A DNA stretch of 64,000 bases. Source: Verrucomicrobiota bacterium (GTDB lineage Bacteria > Verrucomicrobiota > Verrucomicrobiia > Verrucomicrobiales > Verrucomicrobiaceae). The notes beneath the pieces are model-generated. The model did not search any database. It was not told where the DNA came from and saw only the letters and a list, made by a program, of their open reading frames with translations. Positions 11,136-21,278 of this stretch are shown here, in pieces. The stretch lies in NCBI GenBank assembly GCA_963204975.1, contig CAUJJC010000351.1:1-64000 (forward strand), written 5' to 3'. The number at the start of each line of letters is the position of its first letter. The first letter of the stretch is position 1. Made by a program: the position numbers and the translations under genes.

Positions 11136-11903
11136 TCACTTCTCCAGTGCCCACGTCACTCCATTGACCAAAAGCCGCCGCACGTCCGCGATCTGCATGT
11201 CCTGAGGCGCACCGAGACTGGTGTAAAAGACACGCGCCTTGTTCGTGCCATAAGTGCGTGTCCACGCGACTGGCTGCGGCGGCGTGATGGCACCGGGCTG
11301 CGGAGTGCCGATGAGCAAAGGCGTCGCATTGTCCGCGAGCGGCAGCACCTTGTAGAGCGAGAGATGTCCGAAGATGTTGGCGGCGTTCACACCGGCGAGC
11401 AGCGCGCTGCTCTCAGCTCCTTTCGCCACACTCACGCGGTAGGGCAAACCTTTGGTTTCATAGCCCGTGTTCTCGCCACCGAGAACATCATGCGTGAACT
11501 CCGGCCACGGGGCGAGGCTGGGATCAACGAGGTCCTTGGGTTTCGGAAGGAAGGCATGGTTGGCCGTGCGAATGCCGACCAGCGGTTTTCCAGCCTCCAG
11601 GTGCGCACGAATCGCGGCCATCTGCTCCTTCGGAGGAAAGCGACGACGCGAGAATAGCACCAACACATCCGCATCCTTCATCGCCTCAATGAGCCCCTCG
11701 AAGTGATGCTTCTCCGGCTTGTCGCCTTCGATGATCGTCACACGATGTCCCGCCGGTTTGAGTTCCTTGTCAGCGAAGTCGCGCATTGAGGTCGGCGCTT
11801 CATAGTTATCTGGCTCTTCGACAACCATGATCACAATGTTCGCGGCGGGCACCCAGTCTGTGAACAAAAACACAATGGCGAAGACGGCGATAAGACACTT
11901 CAT
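11136..11903 (-). CDS. ThuA domain-containing protein
   Basis: DADVLVLFSRRRFPPKEQMAAIRAHLEAGKPLVGIRTANHAF; WTRTYGTNKARVFYTSLGAPQDM. Confidence 0.88.
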   Translation of the reverse strand: MKCLIAVFAIVFLFTDWVPAANIVIMVVEEPDNYEAPTSMRDFADKELKPAGHRVTIIEGDKPEKHHFEGLIEAMKDADVLVLFSRRRFPPKEQMAAIRAHLEAGKPLVGIRTANHAFLPKPKDLVDPSLAPWPEFTHDVLGGENTGYETKGLPYRVSVAKGAESSALLAGVNAANIFGHLSLYKVLPLADNATPLLIGTPQPGAITPPQPVAWTRTYGTNKARVFYTSLGAPQDMQIADVRRLLVNGVTWALEK

Positions 11904-12073
11904 ACTGATGACCGATTACGCATTCAGGCCGCCAGTTCTTTGGCATTGCGACGCCGTTGTCTTTCAAAGCGACATCACTTCACTCGCTCCAGCATCTCCG
12001 GCATGGGGCGACGCAAGGTGCGGCGGCAGAGCGACGAGGACGAGCAGGACAGGCGTTTCATCAGAGTGAGTAG

Positions 12074-14593
12074 TTACTTGGAGGGCTTGGGCTCTTCGGT
12101 GAGCAGGAAGGTCATGAGGTCGCGCAGCTCTTCCTTGCTGAGAGTCTTGTCGATGTCCGTGGGCATGAGGGACACAGCCATGGGCTCCACCTTGACGATG
12201 TCCTTCTTGGCCAGCTTCGCCGCTTGTCCACCAGGCTGGGTGAGCGTCAGTTCCTCTTCGTTCTCGCCTGTTCGTGTGCCGACCGCGCTACCGCCGTTTT
12301 TAAGAGTCGCGACATAACCCACAGCGTCAGGATTGATGACGGCATTCGGCTCTACGATGTCGCGCAGCACACTGGCGTAATCGCGATGAACGAGATTGTT
12401 CAGATCCGGCCCGACGGCGAAGCCTTCGGCGCGCATGACGTGACAGGTAAAGCAAGCTGCCTTGCCTTTGAACAAAGCGGCACCGTTGTGCCAGTTGCCT
12501 CCCGCGAGTTCAGGGATGCTGCGCTCAACGACATCGCTGACAGCAGGCTTCGCAAAAGGAAGCAGGAACCGCCGAGTCGAAGGTGCGCGCTCGCGCTTGT
12601 CGCGATCCGTGAAGTAGGACACGTCGAGAGACTTCATCGGTGTGGTCACTGCCAGCTTGATCTCCTTCCACTGATTCTCGGCGGTGCCGACAACGGTCAC
12701 GCGCGACTCATGATCGCTGATGCGTTCGACGCGCGCCTTGGGGGCTTCGAGAGTCAGGGCAGCATCGCTCCTGAAGATCATTGTCACCATCTCAGGCTTC
12801 GGGATGTAGCCGAGATCCGAGCCCGGCTGAGTGAGGGGTTGCAGCATGTTGAACAAGTCGAGCTGCGCATGGAGCTGGAGCTTGCCTTCCCTGCTCAGTG
12901 ATGGCCAGAGCATGTCGTGGGCGCTGCTGGCACGAGTCAGCCCCTTGACCGCGACGAGATCAGGATGCGGCAACCAACCCGTCCATTTCTCACCTTTGCC
13001 CCCTTCCCATCTGGCAGCGACACCATGGAGATCATGCGCGAGTGCTAGCAGCGCACCTTGGCTCCTCTTCTTGGTGTGCAGCGCGTAGTTCACTGCGTCA
13101 CGACGTGCCTTCGTCTCGATGATTAAACTTCGCCGATCCTCACCCAAACGCACCGACTCCATCGCCAGCTCTTTCTTGGCCTGACGCTGCTGCATCTGCA
13201 CCACCTTGTAGCCAGGACGCATGGTCTCAAGATGATCACCAGCGTCCACATAGCGACCGGACTGAATGCTCGCTCGTTTCGCCAGATCGCTCCACTCATC
13301 GGCGGCGATCTCACGATCAAAGGCGACCACCGTCTCGGTCTCATTCGCTGCCCAGGTGAGCACGGGCTGAGGTGAATCCTTGTGCTGATAGCTGATCTTG
13401 AAAAGCCTGCCATCGCCCTTCGGACCATTGCCCCAATCAGGCTTGCCCGTGTGGCAGCACACCACCAGATCACCGCTTGGCGAGATCGCGCAATCAATGG
13501 CAAGCAGCCCGATGTTCGCGATCAGTTGCGTGCTTGCCACATAACCCGCTGCCGTCTTCACCGTGGTGGTGCGCCACAGTTTGCCGCGCGATTCGCCCGT
13601 CACGAGTGCATCATCTTCCCAGAAGGACGGGCCAAACAATCCCCTGCCCTTCGTCGGCGTATTGAAGCGAAAGCCGCAGGTGCTCTGATGCTGCGGCGCG
13701 TAATCCCACACGCTCGGTTCATCCACCACATCAGGCAGGAAGGTGGGATGACGGGGAGGGAAGCCATAATGACGACCCGCCTGAATGTGCAGCAGTTCAT
13801 CAAAGGGATTTCCATTCGGCACCCAGGTCGCGCCCTCCTGCTCGCTGCCGAAGAGGTCGCCCACCTTGTTGAATTGCAGCGACATGATGTAGCGCAACCC
13901 GCTTGCGAGCTGCTCCACTTTGCCATCGGGCGTGATGCGCAGGAGACAACCGCGACGCTTGTCCGGTGAGTAGTGCGGGGTCCCCGAGGGCTCTTTGCCC
14001 TTCTCGAACTTGTCCTGCCAATACGGGTTGTTGTAGCCCGCATTGCCCATCGTCAGATACCAGGCTCCGTCGGGGCCAAAGGCCAACGCCATCGAGCTGT
14101 CCACGCGACGATGATTCAGATACTTCGCTGCGACGAGTTCGGGATCATCGAAGCCCTTCGCAATGGTTTCGCGCTTGTCTGGAATGCCGTCACCATTCGT
14201 GTCACGGAAGCACACGAGTTCATCCGTGAGCACCACATACGGATCACCATCCTTCACGACCATGCCGAGCGGATAGTTCGGGCCACCTTCGGGTGAAAAC
14301 GTATCCACCTTGTCCTCCAGTCCATCGCCATTGGTATCACGCAGCAGATGGAACCGACCATCGTAGCCACCGGCAAACAACCGACCATCCGCCGCATACT
14401 CGATGTTGTTCAAGCTCGTCAGCTTCACGGGCAGCTCACGGACGACAAAGCCAGGCACCAGCATCTCCGGCATGATCTTCGGTTGCGCTGCAAAGGGCGG
14501 CTCAGGTTGCTTGTCAGGCACCGGTGGGATCGGTGGTTCAGCGGCCAGACCCTCAAGGGTGACGACAGAAGCAAGTGCGAGGAGCCATTTCAT
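12074..14593 (-). CDS. Membrane-bound dehydrogenase-like beta-propeller with C-terminal PVC-type c-type cytochrome
   Basis: DGRLFAGGYDGRFHLLRDTNGDGLEDKVDTF; CFTCH heme site; PNAVINPDAVGYVATLKNG. Confidence 0.85.
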   Translation of the reverse strand: MKWLLALASVVTLEGLAAEPPIPPVPDKQPEPPFAAQPKIMPEMLVPGFVVRELPVKLTSLNNIEYAADGRLFAGGYDGRFHLLRDTNGDGLEDKVDTFSPEGGPNYPLGMVVKDGDPYVVLTDELVCFRDTNGDGIPDKRETIAKGFDDPELVAAKYLNHRRVDSSMALAFGPDGAWYLTMGNAGYNNPYWQDKFEKGKEPSGTPHYSPDKRRGCLLRITPDGKVEQLASGLRYIMSLQFNKVGDLFGSEQEGATWVPNGNPFDELLHIQAGRHYGFPPRHPTFLPDVVDEPSVWDYAPQHQSTCGFRFNTPTKGRGLFGPSFWEDDALVTGESRGKLWRTTTVKTAAGYVASTQLIANIGLLAIDCAISPSGDLVVCCHTGKPDWGNGPKGDGRLFKISYQHKDSPQPVLTWAANETETVVAFDREIAADEWSDLAKRASIQSGRYVDAGDHLETMRPGYKVVQMQQRQAKKELAMESVRLGEDRRSLIIETKARRDAVNYALHTKKRSQGALLALAHDLHGVAARWEGGKGEKWTGWLPHPDLVAVKGLTRASSAHDMLWPSLSREGKLQLHAQLDLFNMLQPLTQPGSDLGYIPKPEMVTMIFRSDAALTLEAPKARVERISDHESRVTVVGTAENQWKEIKLAVTTPMKSLDVSYFTDRDKRERAPSTRRFLLPFAKPAVSDVVERSIPELAGGNWHNGAALFKGKAACFTCHVMRAEGFAVGPDLNNLVHRDYASVLRDIVEPNAVINPDAVGYVATLKNGGSAVGTRTGENEEELTLTQPGGQAAKLAKKDIVKVEPMAVSLMPTDIDKTLSKEELRDLMTFLLTEEPKPSK

Positions 14594-14629
14594 GAGACGC
14601 AGAAGTAAACGGGATCAACGGCGAACGAG

Positions 14630-15400
14630 TCAAGGTTTCTCGATCACGAGCCCGGCTTTGCCATCGAAGCGAGCGACCACCACGCTGCCGTGGTTGAGCT
14701 TGTCCTTGCCCGCCTTGTTCTGCGCGATCAGGAATCGACCTCCACCCAGAGGTGCAATGCCGTAGGATGCATTGAAGAACCACTTGTCGGTGAAGCGGAA
14801 GGTCGCATCCGAGCGAAGCAGTTCCGCAGGCTTGCCATAGCAACCAAACCAAAGCGCACCATCCGCACTCGCGACGGTCTGAATGCCCATCAAGGTGTAG
14901 CCGCTCGCCAGCACATGGCGCGCCCGAAATTTGAAGCTCTCATCATACTCGTATAGGTAGTTTTCGTTGACGTTCTTGGGCAGCCCTCCCACCACGATGA
15001 ACTTCCCTTCGTGATAAGTAATTCCGCCCGCCCCATGCACCACCTCGGGCACTCGATGCCGGGCCACTTCAGCGAGAGTCTCCGCATCATACACATAAAC
15101 CCATGAGTCCTCTTTGCCTGCGGGCTCATTGAACTTGCCCAGGTTCGTCGCCACATACACACGCCCAGCATGAAAGCAGAGATCGCCATGGTGATTCGCC
15201 ACAGGCACCTGCTTCATCACATGCCCCATCGTATCTGTCTTCACCAACACATCCGTCCAGCACCAGTAGATCGCGTCTTTGCCATTGGTGCAGATGCCTT
15301 GCACATGTCGCTTGTAAGCGCCCTCGCAAGTCATCGGCTTAAACCCCGAATCAGCAGCCATGGCCACCGACGCAGCAAGGAGAAACAGCAGCATCTTCAT
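14630..15400 (-). CDS. Hypothetical secreted beta-propeller-like protein
   Basis: Signal peptide MKMLLFLLAASVAMA; repeat-like WCWTDVLVKTDTMGHVMKQVPVANHHGDLCFHAGRVYVATNLG. Confidence 0.65.
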   Translation of the reverse strand: MKMLLFLLAASVAMAADSGFKPMTCEGAYKRHVQGICTNGKDAIYWCWTDVLVKTDTMGHVMKQVPVANHHGDLCFHAGRVYVATNLGKFNEPAGKEDSWVYVYDAETLAEVARHRVPEVVHGAGGITYHEGKFIVVGGLPKNVNENYLYEYDESFKFRARHVLASGYTLMGIQTVASADGALWFGCYGKPAELLRSDATFRFTDKWFFNASYGIAPLGGGRFLIAQNKAGKDKLNHGSVVVARFDGKAGLVIEKP

Positions 15401-15486
15401 GGAATGATTCGTCGTGGTTCGATAGCGTTCAGCAACGGCCACAAGAAAACCAGATTCCCAGCCGCCACGCCGAATTACTTCGCACC

Positions 15487-15915
15487 TTAATTGGTCGTTG
15501 GTGCCGAGGTCGGGATCAGCCCTTCCTTCTTCTTCGCCTCCACTTCGAGCCGGGCATCCGTCGCATACGGATTCATCGGCATGAGCGTAGCGGGGACCGG
15601 GGCGCGACGATAGTTCTGGGCGTCGCCTGGTCCGTAGTTGGTGGTGAGATACTTGATGATCGTTTTCTGGATGGCAGGATCGAGCTTCCAGAGACCGCCA
15701 TACTTCTGCATCCACTCCAGTGTCGAAGTCCAATTCGCTTCCGTGGCCCGCTGGCGAAGGAAGGTTTGCGACGAATGGCAGACGATGCAGTGATTGCGCA
15801 CGATCTCCCAGTCCGGTGCGATCTTCATGCCTGTAGTGGAATCGACCGGAACCTTCTCCTCAGCAGCGAGAGCGAAGGAACCCAACGATAAAAGAGCAAT
15901 GATAAGCGTGCGCAT
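15487..15915 (-). CDS. Small c-type cytochrome, probable sulfite dehydrogenase cytochrome subunit
   Basis: Signal peptide and CIVCHSS heme motif; directly downstream of sulfite oxidase-like gene. Confidence 0.78.
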   Translation of the reverse strand: MRTLIIALLSLGSFALAAEEKVPVDSTTGMKIAPDWEIVRNHCIVCHSSQTFLRQRATEANWTSTLEWMQKYGGLWKLDPAIQKTIIKYLTTNYGPGDAQNYRRAPVPATLMPMNPYATDARLEVEAKKKEGLIPTSAPTTN

Positions 15916-15917
15916 GA

Positions 15918-17251
15918 TCAGGAGGCCTGGATGGCGAGACGGTGGCAGGAATTGTTCAGGTAGCCTTCAGGATTCCAGCCTGGCAGGACCATGGGCTGAG
16001 CGCGTCCCTTGTCGTCCGTAGCCCGTGCCCAGATCTCATAGTAGCCCTTCTTCGGCAGGCTCAACTCCGTGTGCCACTGCTGCCATGCGTATCGGTTCGC
16101 AGGCTTGCTGAGGTTGGCTTTGGTCCAGGTGATGCCGAAGTCGATGGATACATCCACGCTAGCAATCTCCCCTTCTCCAACCCACGCATGACCGCGCACG
16201 GCGAGCTTGTCTGCCAGCGGATGCGTGATGCCCGATTTCGGGAATGTGATCAACGACTTCACCGGCATCTCCGCGATCACCTGCATGTCCTCGGCAGGCA
16301 CCTTCGTGCCGGGAGCCACGGGATAACGCGGCATGCGATAGGAGTGCCCGGTCATCTTCTCGCCATCGTGCTCACGATCACGGATGACAATCTTCTTCAA
16401 CCACTTGCCACAGGTCGATGCGGCCCAACCACCGAACATGAGACGCAGCGGATGACCATTTTGAATCGGGATGTCTTCACCATTCATCGCGAACACCAGC
16501 AACGACTCATCTTCGAGCGCCTTCTGAATGGGCACGCCTCGTGAAATGGCTGACTTCTTCGGATCACCGGACAAGTGGGCGTCCGCTCCGTAGTAGCCGA
16601 TGTAAACTGCATCCTTTTTGATGCCACAATGTTTCAGCACATCCGCCAGGCGAATGCCGGTCCACTTCGGGCAGCCGACACCACCGGTGGTCCACTGATT
16701 GCCCGTGGCGGGCGGGTTGAACTCACTGCGCCCATTGCCAGCACACTCGAGCACCATTTGCAGATCGTGATGCGGGAACTTCTCCTTCAATTCCTTCAGC
16801 GTGAAAGTCGTCGGCTTCTCACAACTCTCCCCCGCGATCTCCAGCGTCCACTTGTCCGCATCCAGGTTCTCTGGTGTCGGCATGTGCCCGTTGTTGCGAA
16901 TGAACAAATGCTTCGCTGGCGTCACCGCATCGTCCAACAAATGTGCGGGCGTCTCAGCCACCAGCGGACGATCATTCATCACCGTCAGCCCCTCTTTGCC
17001 CGGGATCTGAAACGGCTCGGGACTCTGTGCGAAGGCGGCAGGAATCAAACCGGCAGGCATCTTGTCCGCGAAGACGATCTCCGCCCCCACCGCCGCCGAC
17101 ATGGAAAGCAAACCAAGCCTCTCCAGAAATCCACGACGACTGAACGGATCAGCTTTCCTTCCCCAGACAATCTCATCCGCACGTTGTGGATTTTCGGAAT
17201 ACAACTGGTGCAGGCCAGCCTGCTTCGGAGGCGTCGGAGAGGAGCTTTTCA
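15918..17251 (-). CDS. Sulfite oxidase-family molybdopterin oxidoreductase (SorA-like)
   Basis: MVLECAGNGRSEFNPPATGNQWTTGGVGCPKWTGIRLADVL; HAWVGEGEIASVDVSIDFGITW dimerisation domain; start chosen at MKSSSPTPPKQ. Confidence 0.88.
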
Positions 17252-17359
17252 TGAGTGGAGGATACGTGGAGACTGAACCCAATATTGTGGGGATGGATCG
17301 AAAGCTGACAAGCCTGCGATTACGAGCAGTTCGCCAGCTCCTTTCCACTCACGATCCTG

Positions 17360-17884
17360 TCATCGCTCAACACGAGCAACAGCTGCTTTTATCTTCTCAA
17401 TTGCTTCACGCCATGATGTCGGCCCGTCACACCACCACGAAAGATCGACGGCAAAGTAGCCTTGGTCGGCTTTAAATCGGTAACCTACTCCATCCGTTCC
17501 TAGCATGAACTCATCAGGTCGAAGACAAGGCAGAGAAACTCGCTTCAGATCATTAATAACATCAGCAACAAGCTCGTGAGCCACTTCCCCTGTGGAAGTT
17601 TCAATCGTTGGTTCCATTTTTCCTGGATGCATTAAGCGATCAAGCGGAGTCCTAAACTTATCTGCATCCACTCCCCGCTTCCAAACCACGAATTCCACAA
17701 AGGAGGCAAGTCTCGATTTATCTCGTCTGGGTGTGTAAAGAGTAACGCGAGTTTGATCAGCGAATGCAGGAAGACACCAGAACGAGAACACGCATTGGTA
17801 GCTGCCGGATGCTGCTACGCTGTTGAGCCTCTGGAGAGCAGATTGGCACAACTCTTGAAACTCTTGGATATGATTTTTCTCCAT
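17360..17884 (-). CDS. Hypothetical protein, relatively AT-rich
   Basis: 174-aa ORF; locally lower GC than surroundings. Confidence 0.55.
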   Translation of the reverse strand: MEKNHIQEFQELCQSALQRLNSVAASGSYQCVFSFWCLPAFADQTRVTLYTPRRDKSRLASFVEFVVWKRGVDADKFRTPLDRLMHPGKMEPTIETSTGEVAHELVADVINDLKRVSLPCLRPDEFMLGTDGVGYRFKADQGYFAVDLSWWCDGPTSWREAIEKIKAAVARVER

Positions 17885-17935
17885 CGGCGGACTCTGATGA
17901 TCATCTGCGAAGGATAAAGCCAGTCTTCGACTTCT

Positions 17936-19900
17936 TTATCTCGGCCACTTCGTCAGCACCTTCCCATCTACGCCTTTCAGCACCAGGCCTTCGATCCTCA
18001 CTTCGCCTTCGCCGCCACAGGGATCGAGGCGCAGGGCATGAACGGTTTTTGTTTCGTCGATGCGCAGAGTCATCTCGTGCCATTCGCCGTCGTGTTTGAC
18101 TTCGAAGTCTTGGTGTTTGCCTTTGGGGAGGATGGTTGCGGCATCGGTGGTCCAGTAGAGTTCGGCGGGGCCGGTGGCGTGGCTTTGGAGTTTGAATTCG
18201 AGGACGTAGGGACCGGGAGTGGTGTGATGCAGATCGCTGAAGGCGATGCCGGGATCATCACCGGTGCATTGGAGAATGAGTTGATCGCCTTCGACGGTGA
18301 GTTTGGTGCCTTTGCGGGCGCGAGGGAGCGTGGTGGCGGTTGATTTGCCTTGGCGGACTTTGCCGGCGGTGAGCGCTTTATCGTAGTCGGTCCATTCGCG
18401 GTGGCGATGATCACCGGGTTCGGTGGAGACGGGCGTGCGTTCCTTCGGCGGCGTCATGAGGACGTGCTCGGCCATGTCGTGCCATTGTTTGACCATGCGC
18501 TGAACGATGTCGGGATGCTGTGCGGCGACGTCGTGCAGCTCGGTGCGGTCCGTGCGCAGATTGTAGAGCTCCCAGGGCTCGCTTTGAAAGCTGACGAGCT
18601 TCCAATCGCCATCGCGCAGGCCGCGATCACTCGAAAAGAGCAGATGAATCGGCGGACGTGCCTTCAACTCGCCACCGGCGATGATCGGCGCGAGCGACGT
18701 GCCGGCGAGCGGCGTGAGTTCGCGTTCAGGAAAGCTCTGCGGCAGCTTGGCACCGGCGAGTTCGGCAAGGGTGGGCAGCACATCGACGAGATGCGCGGGC
18801 GTATCGATGACGGTGCCGGGCTTTTGCTTCAAACCGGCGGGCCAGTGCAGGATGGCGGGCGTGGAGATGCCGCCTTCGAATTGGTTCTGCTTGTAGTAGC
18901 GGAAGGGTGAATTGCGGGCCCAGGCCCAGCCGGTGCTGTCGCTCCAGCTTGTCTTGGGATCAAACGGCTGCGCGTCCGGCTCCGGGCGGCCGCGGTCGTA
19001 AGGACACGCGCCGTTGTCGGATACGAAGAGGATGACGGTGTTGGCGAGATCGCCGTTTTGATCGAGATCGGCGATGAGGCGGCCCATTTCCTGGTCGATG
19101 CGGTCGATGAGGCCCGCGTAGGCGGCCATGCGTTTCGCTTCCCACGCTTTTTTCTCGGGAGTGAGCTGATCCCACGCACGCACGTGCTCGGGACGCGGTG
19201 ATTCTTCGAGATTCGCGGGCAGGAGGCCGATTTGCTTTTGTTTGGCGACTCGCGAGGCACGCACGCGGTCCCAACCGGCATCGTAGCGGCCGAGATACTT
19301 CCGGTAATCTTGCTCCAGAGGCTGCAAAGGCGCGTGAGGGGCATTGAAGGCGATGTATTGAAACCACGGCTTCTTCGCCTGACGTGCCTCGCTGATGAAC
19401 TCGATGGCGCGGTCCACGTTGGCGATGGTGGTGTAGAAGCCTTTTTCGGGCACGGGCCATTTTTCGCCGTTCAGGCGGAAGGTTTTGTCACCGAGGTAAT
19501 AATTCGTCGCGCCGGAAAGATGACCAAAGTAGCGCTGAAAGCCAAAAGCGGTCGGTTCCTGGCTGAGATGCCATTTTCCGGTCATGGCGGTGAAATAGCC
19601 CGCTGGAGCGAGAACTTCGGGAATGATCGCGGCGCGCTTCAAACTCTCGTCACCGGCCTGGCGGCACCAACGGCCACTGAGGAGGCTCACGCGCGATGAA
19701 TGGCACTTGGCGGTGTTGTAGAACTGCGTGAAGCGCAGGCCATTCGCGGCCAGTTTGTCGAGATGCGGCGTTTCGATCTCGCTGCCGTAACAACCGAGGT
19801 CGGAGAAGCCCATGTCATCGACGAGGACGAGGAGGAGATTGGGCTGAGGGGCAGCAAAGAGCGAAGGGCAGAGAGCCAAGAGCAGGGCGAGGAGTCGCAT
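17936..19900 (-). CDS. Type I sulfatase (arylsulfatase) with C-terminal beta-sandwich-like extension
   Basis: DDMGFSDLGCYGSEIETPHLDKLA; CHSSRVSLLSGR (C-x-S-x-R FGly motif); signal peptide. Confidence 0.92.
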   Translation of the reverse strand: MRLLALLLALCPSLFAAPQPNLLLVLVDDMGFSDLGCYGSEIETPHLDKLAANGLRFTQFYNTAKCHSSRVSLLSGRWCRQAGDESLKRAAIIPEVLAPAGYFTAMTGKWHLSQEPTAFGFQRYFGHLSGATNYYLGDKTFRLNGEKWPVPEKGFYTTIANVDRAIEFISEARQAKKPWFQYIAFNAPHAPLQPLEQDYRKYLGRYDAGWDRVRASRVAKQKQIGLLPANLEESPRPEHVRAWDQLTPEKKAWEAKRMAAYAGLIDRIDQEMGRLIADLDQNGDLANTVILFVSDNGACPYDRGRPEPDAQPFDPKTSWSDSTGWAWARNSPFRYYKQNQFEGGISTPAILHWPAGLKQKPGTVIDTPAHLVDVLPTLAELAGAKLPQSFPERELTPLAGTSLAPIIAGGELKARPPIHLLFSSDRGLRDGDWKLVSFQSEPWELYNLRTDRTELHDVAAQHPDIVQRMVKQWHDMAEHVLMTPPKERTPVSTEPGDHRHREWTDYDKALTAGKVRQGKSTATTLPRARKGTKLTVEGDQLILQCTGDDPGIAFSDLHHTTPGPYVLEFKLQSHATGPAELYWTTDAATILPKGKHQDFEVKHDGEWHEMTLRIDETKTVHALRLDPCGGEGEVRIEGLVLKGVDGKVLTKWPR

Positions 19901-19929
19901 GGGGCTGGTAACGCGGTAGGGACACGGAT

Positions 19930-20040
19930 GTAGCTTCGATTATAAATCGAAGACGAGATGCCAGATGAGTATGCGAAGGTCGGGAGCATGGTCGAAGCCA
20001 CAAGACCTGCGACGCGACTTCCCCTGTGCGTCGCAGCTAC
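19930..20040. repeat. Palindromic REP/MITE-like element with terminal inverted repeats GTAGCTTCGA/TCGCAGCTAC
   Basis: Internal hairpins CTTCGATT-ATA-AATCGAAG and TGCGACGC...GCGTCGCA; outer ends inverted at 9/10 positions. Confidence 0.6.
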
Positions 20041-21086
20041 TTCCCCATCACCCACGCGGGACCTTTGCCGCACGCATACGTCTTCAGCGGTGTGAGCAAA
20101 CCTGAGTCGGCATCGCGGCGATACACGATCAGCTTGTGCGATCCTTCTCCAGCTGACACGACGAAACGATCACCCGAGACGAGTGCGAAGGAACGCGGCG
20201 TCTTCTCGGTGGGTGTCTGGCCGAGCGAAGCGAGTTCGCCGGTTTGAGCGTTCACGGAGAAAACCGCGAGGCTGTCATGGCCTCGATTTGACGCATACAC
20301 AAAGCGTCCGTCGGTGCTGATGTGGATGTCGGCGCAGGAGCCCTTGGTGCGCCAGTCTTCGGGCACGGTGGGGACGCTTTGGCGAGACTTCAGCGTGCCC
20401 TTGTCTGCATCGTAATCGCAGAGAGTGACGCTCTTGCCCTGCTCATTCACGAAGTAGGCCCACTTGCCGTTCGGGTGGAAGGCGAAGTGTCGCGGACCCT
20501 CGCCAACGCCGCCGGGGAGATGCGGCGGTGTGTTGGAGGTGAGCTGACCAGTCGTGGCATCGAAGCGGAGTTGCTCGACCTTATTCAGCTCGCCGACATG
20601 CGGCACGAAGGCGAACTTGTTCGCTACATCGGTTTGAATGCTGTGGGCCTTGAGGCCGGTCGTGAGCGTGCAGACAGGAGTGCCGGTGACGCGTCCGTCT
20701 TTGATGGCTGAGACACCGACGACGCCTTCGCTGTAGGAGGCCGCAAGCAGCCAGCAACCGGTTTTGTCAGCATAAACGTAGGCCGCATTGAAACCCGCAT
20801 CAGCGAACGTGGGGTTCGACAGCGCGCCTGTTGTCGCATCGACATCCAGCGTGGCGAACTGCTTGGCCGAGCGCACCGAGGCGTAGAGGTGCCTGCCGTC
20901 CGGGCTCATCGAGAGGCTGCCGGGCGAGCCGGGCAAGGCGGTCTCGCTTTGGCGAGTAAGTTCGCCAGACGATTCATCGAGCGACCACACGGCGATGCGC
21001 TTCTCGCCGCTTTCGGAGACATAGACGATGGTCGAGCCTGCGAACGAAGCGCTGGCGAGCGTGAGGAGAGCGAGGACGAGTTTCAT
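20037..21086 (-). CDS. Lactonase family protein (6-phosphogluconolactonase-like beta-propeller)
   Basis: GSPGSLSMSPDGRHLYAS; GEGPRHFAFHPNGKWAYFVNE; DIHISTDGRFVYASNRGHDSLAVF; TPRSFAL. Confidence 0.92.
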   Translation of the reverse strand: MKLVLALLTLASASFAGSTIVYVSESGEKRIAVWSLDESSGELTRQSETALPGSPGSLSMSPDGRHLYASVRSAKQFATLDVDATTGALSNPTFADAGFNAAYVYADKTGCWLLAASYSEGVVGVSAIKDGRVTGTPVCTLTTGLKAHSIQTDVANKFAFVPHVGELNKVEQLRFDATTGQLTSNTPPHLPGGVGEGPRHFAFHPNGKWAYFVNEQGKSVTLCDYDADKGTLKSRQSVPTVPEDWRTKGSCADIHISTDGRFVYASNRGHDSLAVFSVNAQTGELASLGQTPTEKTPRSFALVSGDRFVVSAGEGSHKLIVYRRDADSGLLTPLKTYACGKGPAWVMGK

Positions 21087-21278
21087 CGCGGGAAGGAACG
21101 TCTGGCGCAGTGGATTCGTGCAAGGCGCTTATCGAAGCCGGACGAAACGATGGAACGCGCACTCGAAACGCATGGAATGGAACCTGCTTCTCGGCCATGA
21201 TTGTTCACTCATTAGCCGATGCTACGCGACTGCAACATGCTGGCATTCGTAGCGTAGTTACATTTCCCCAAACACCTC

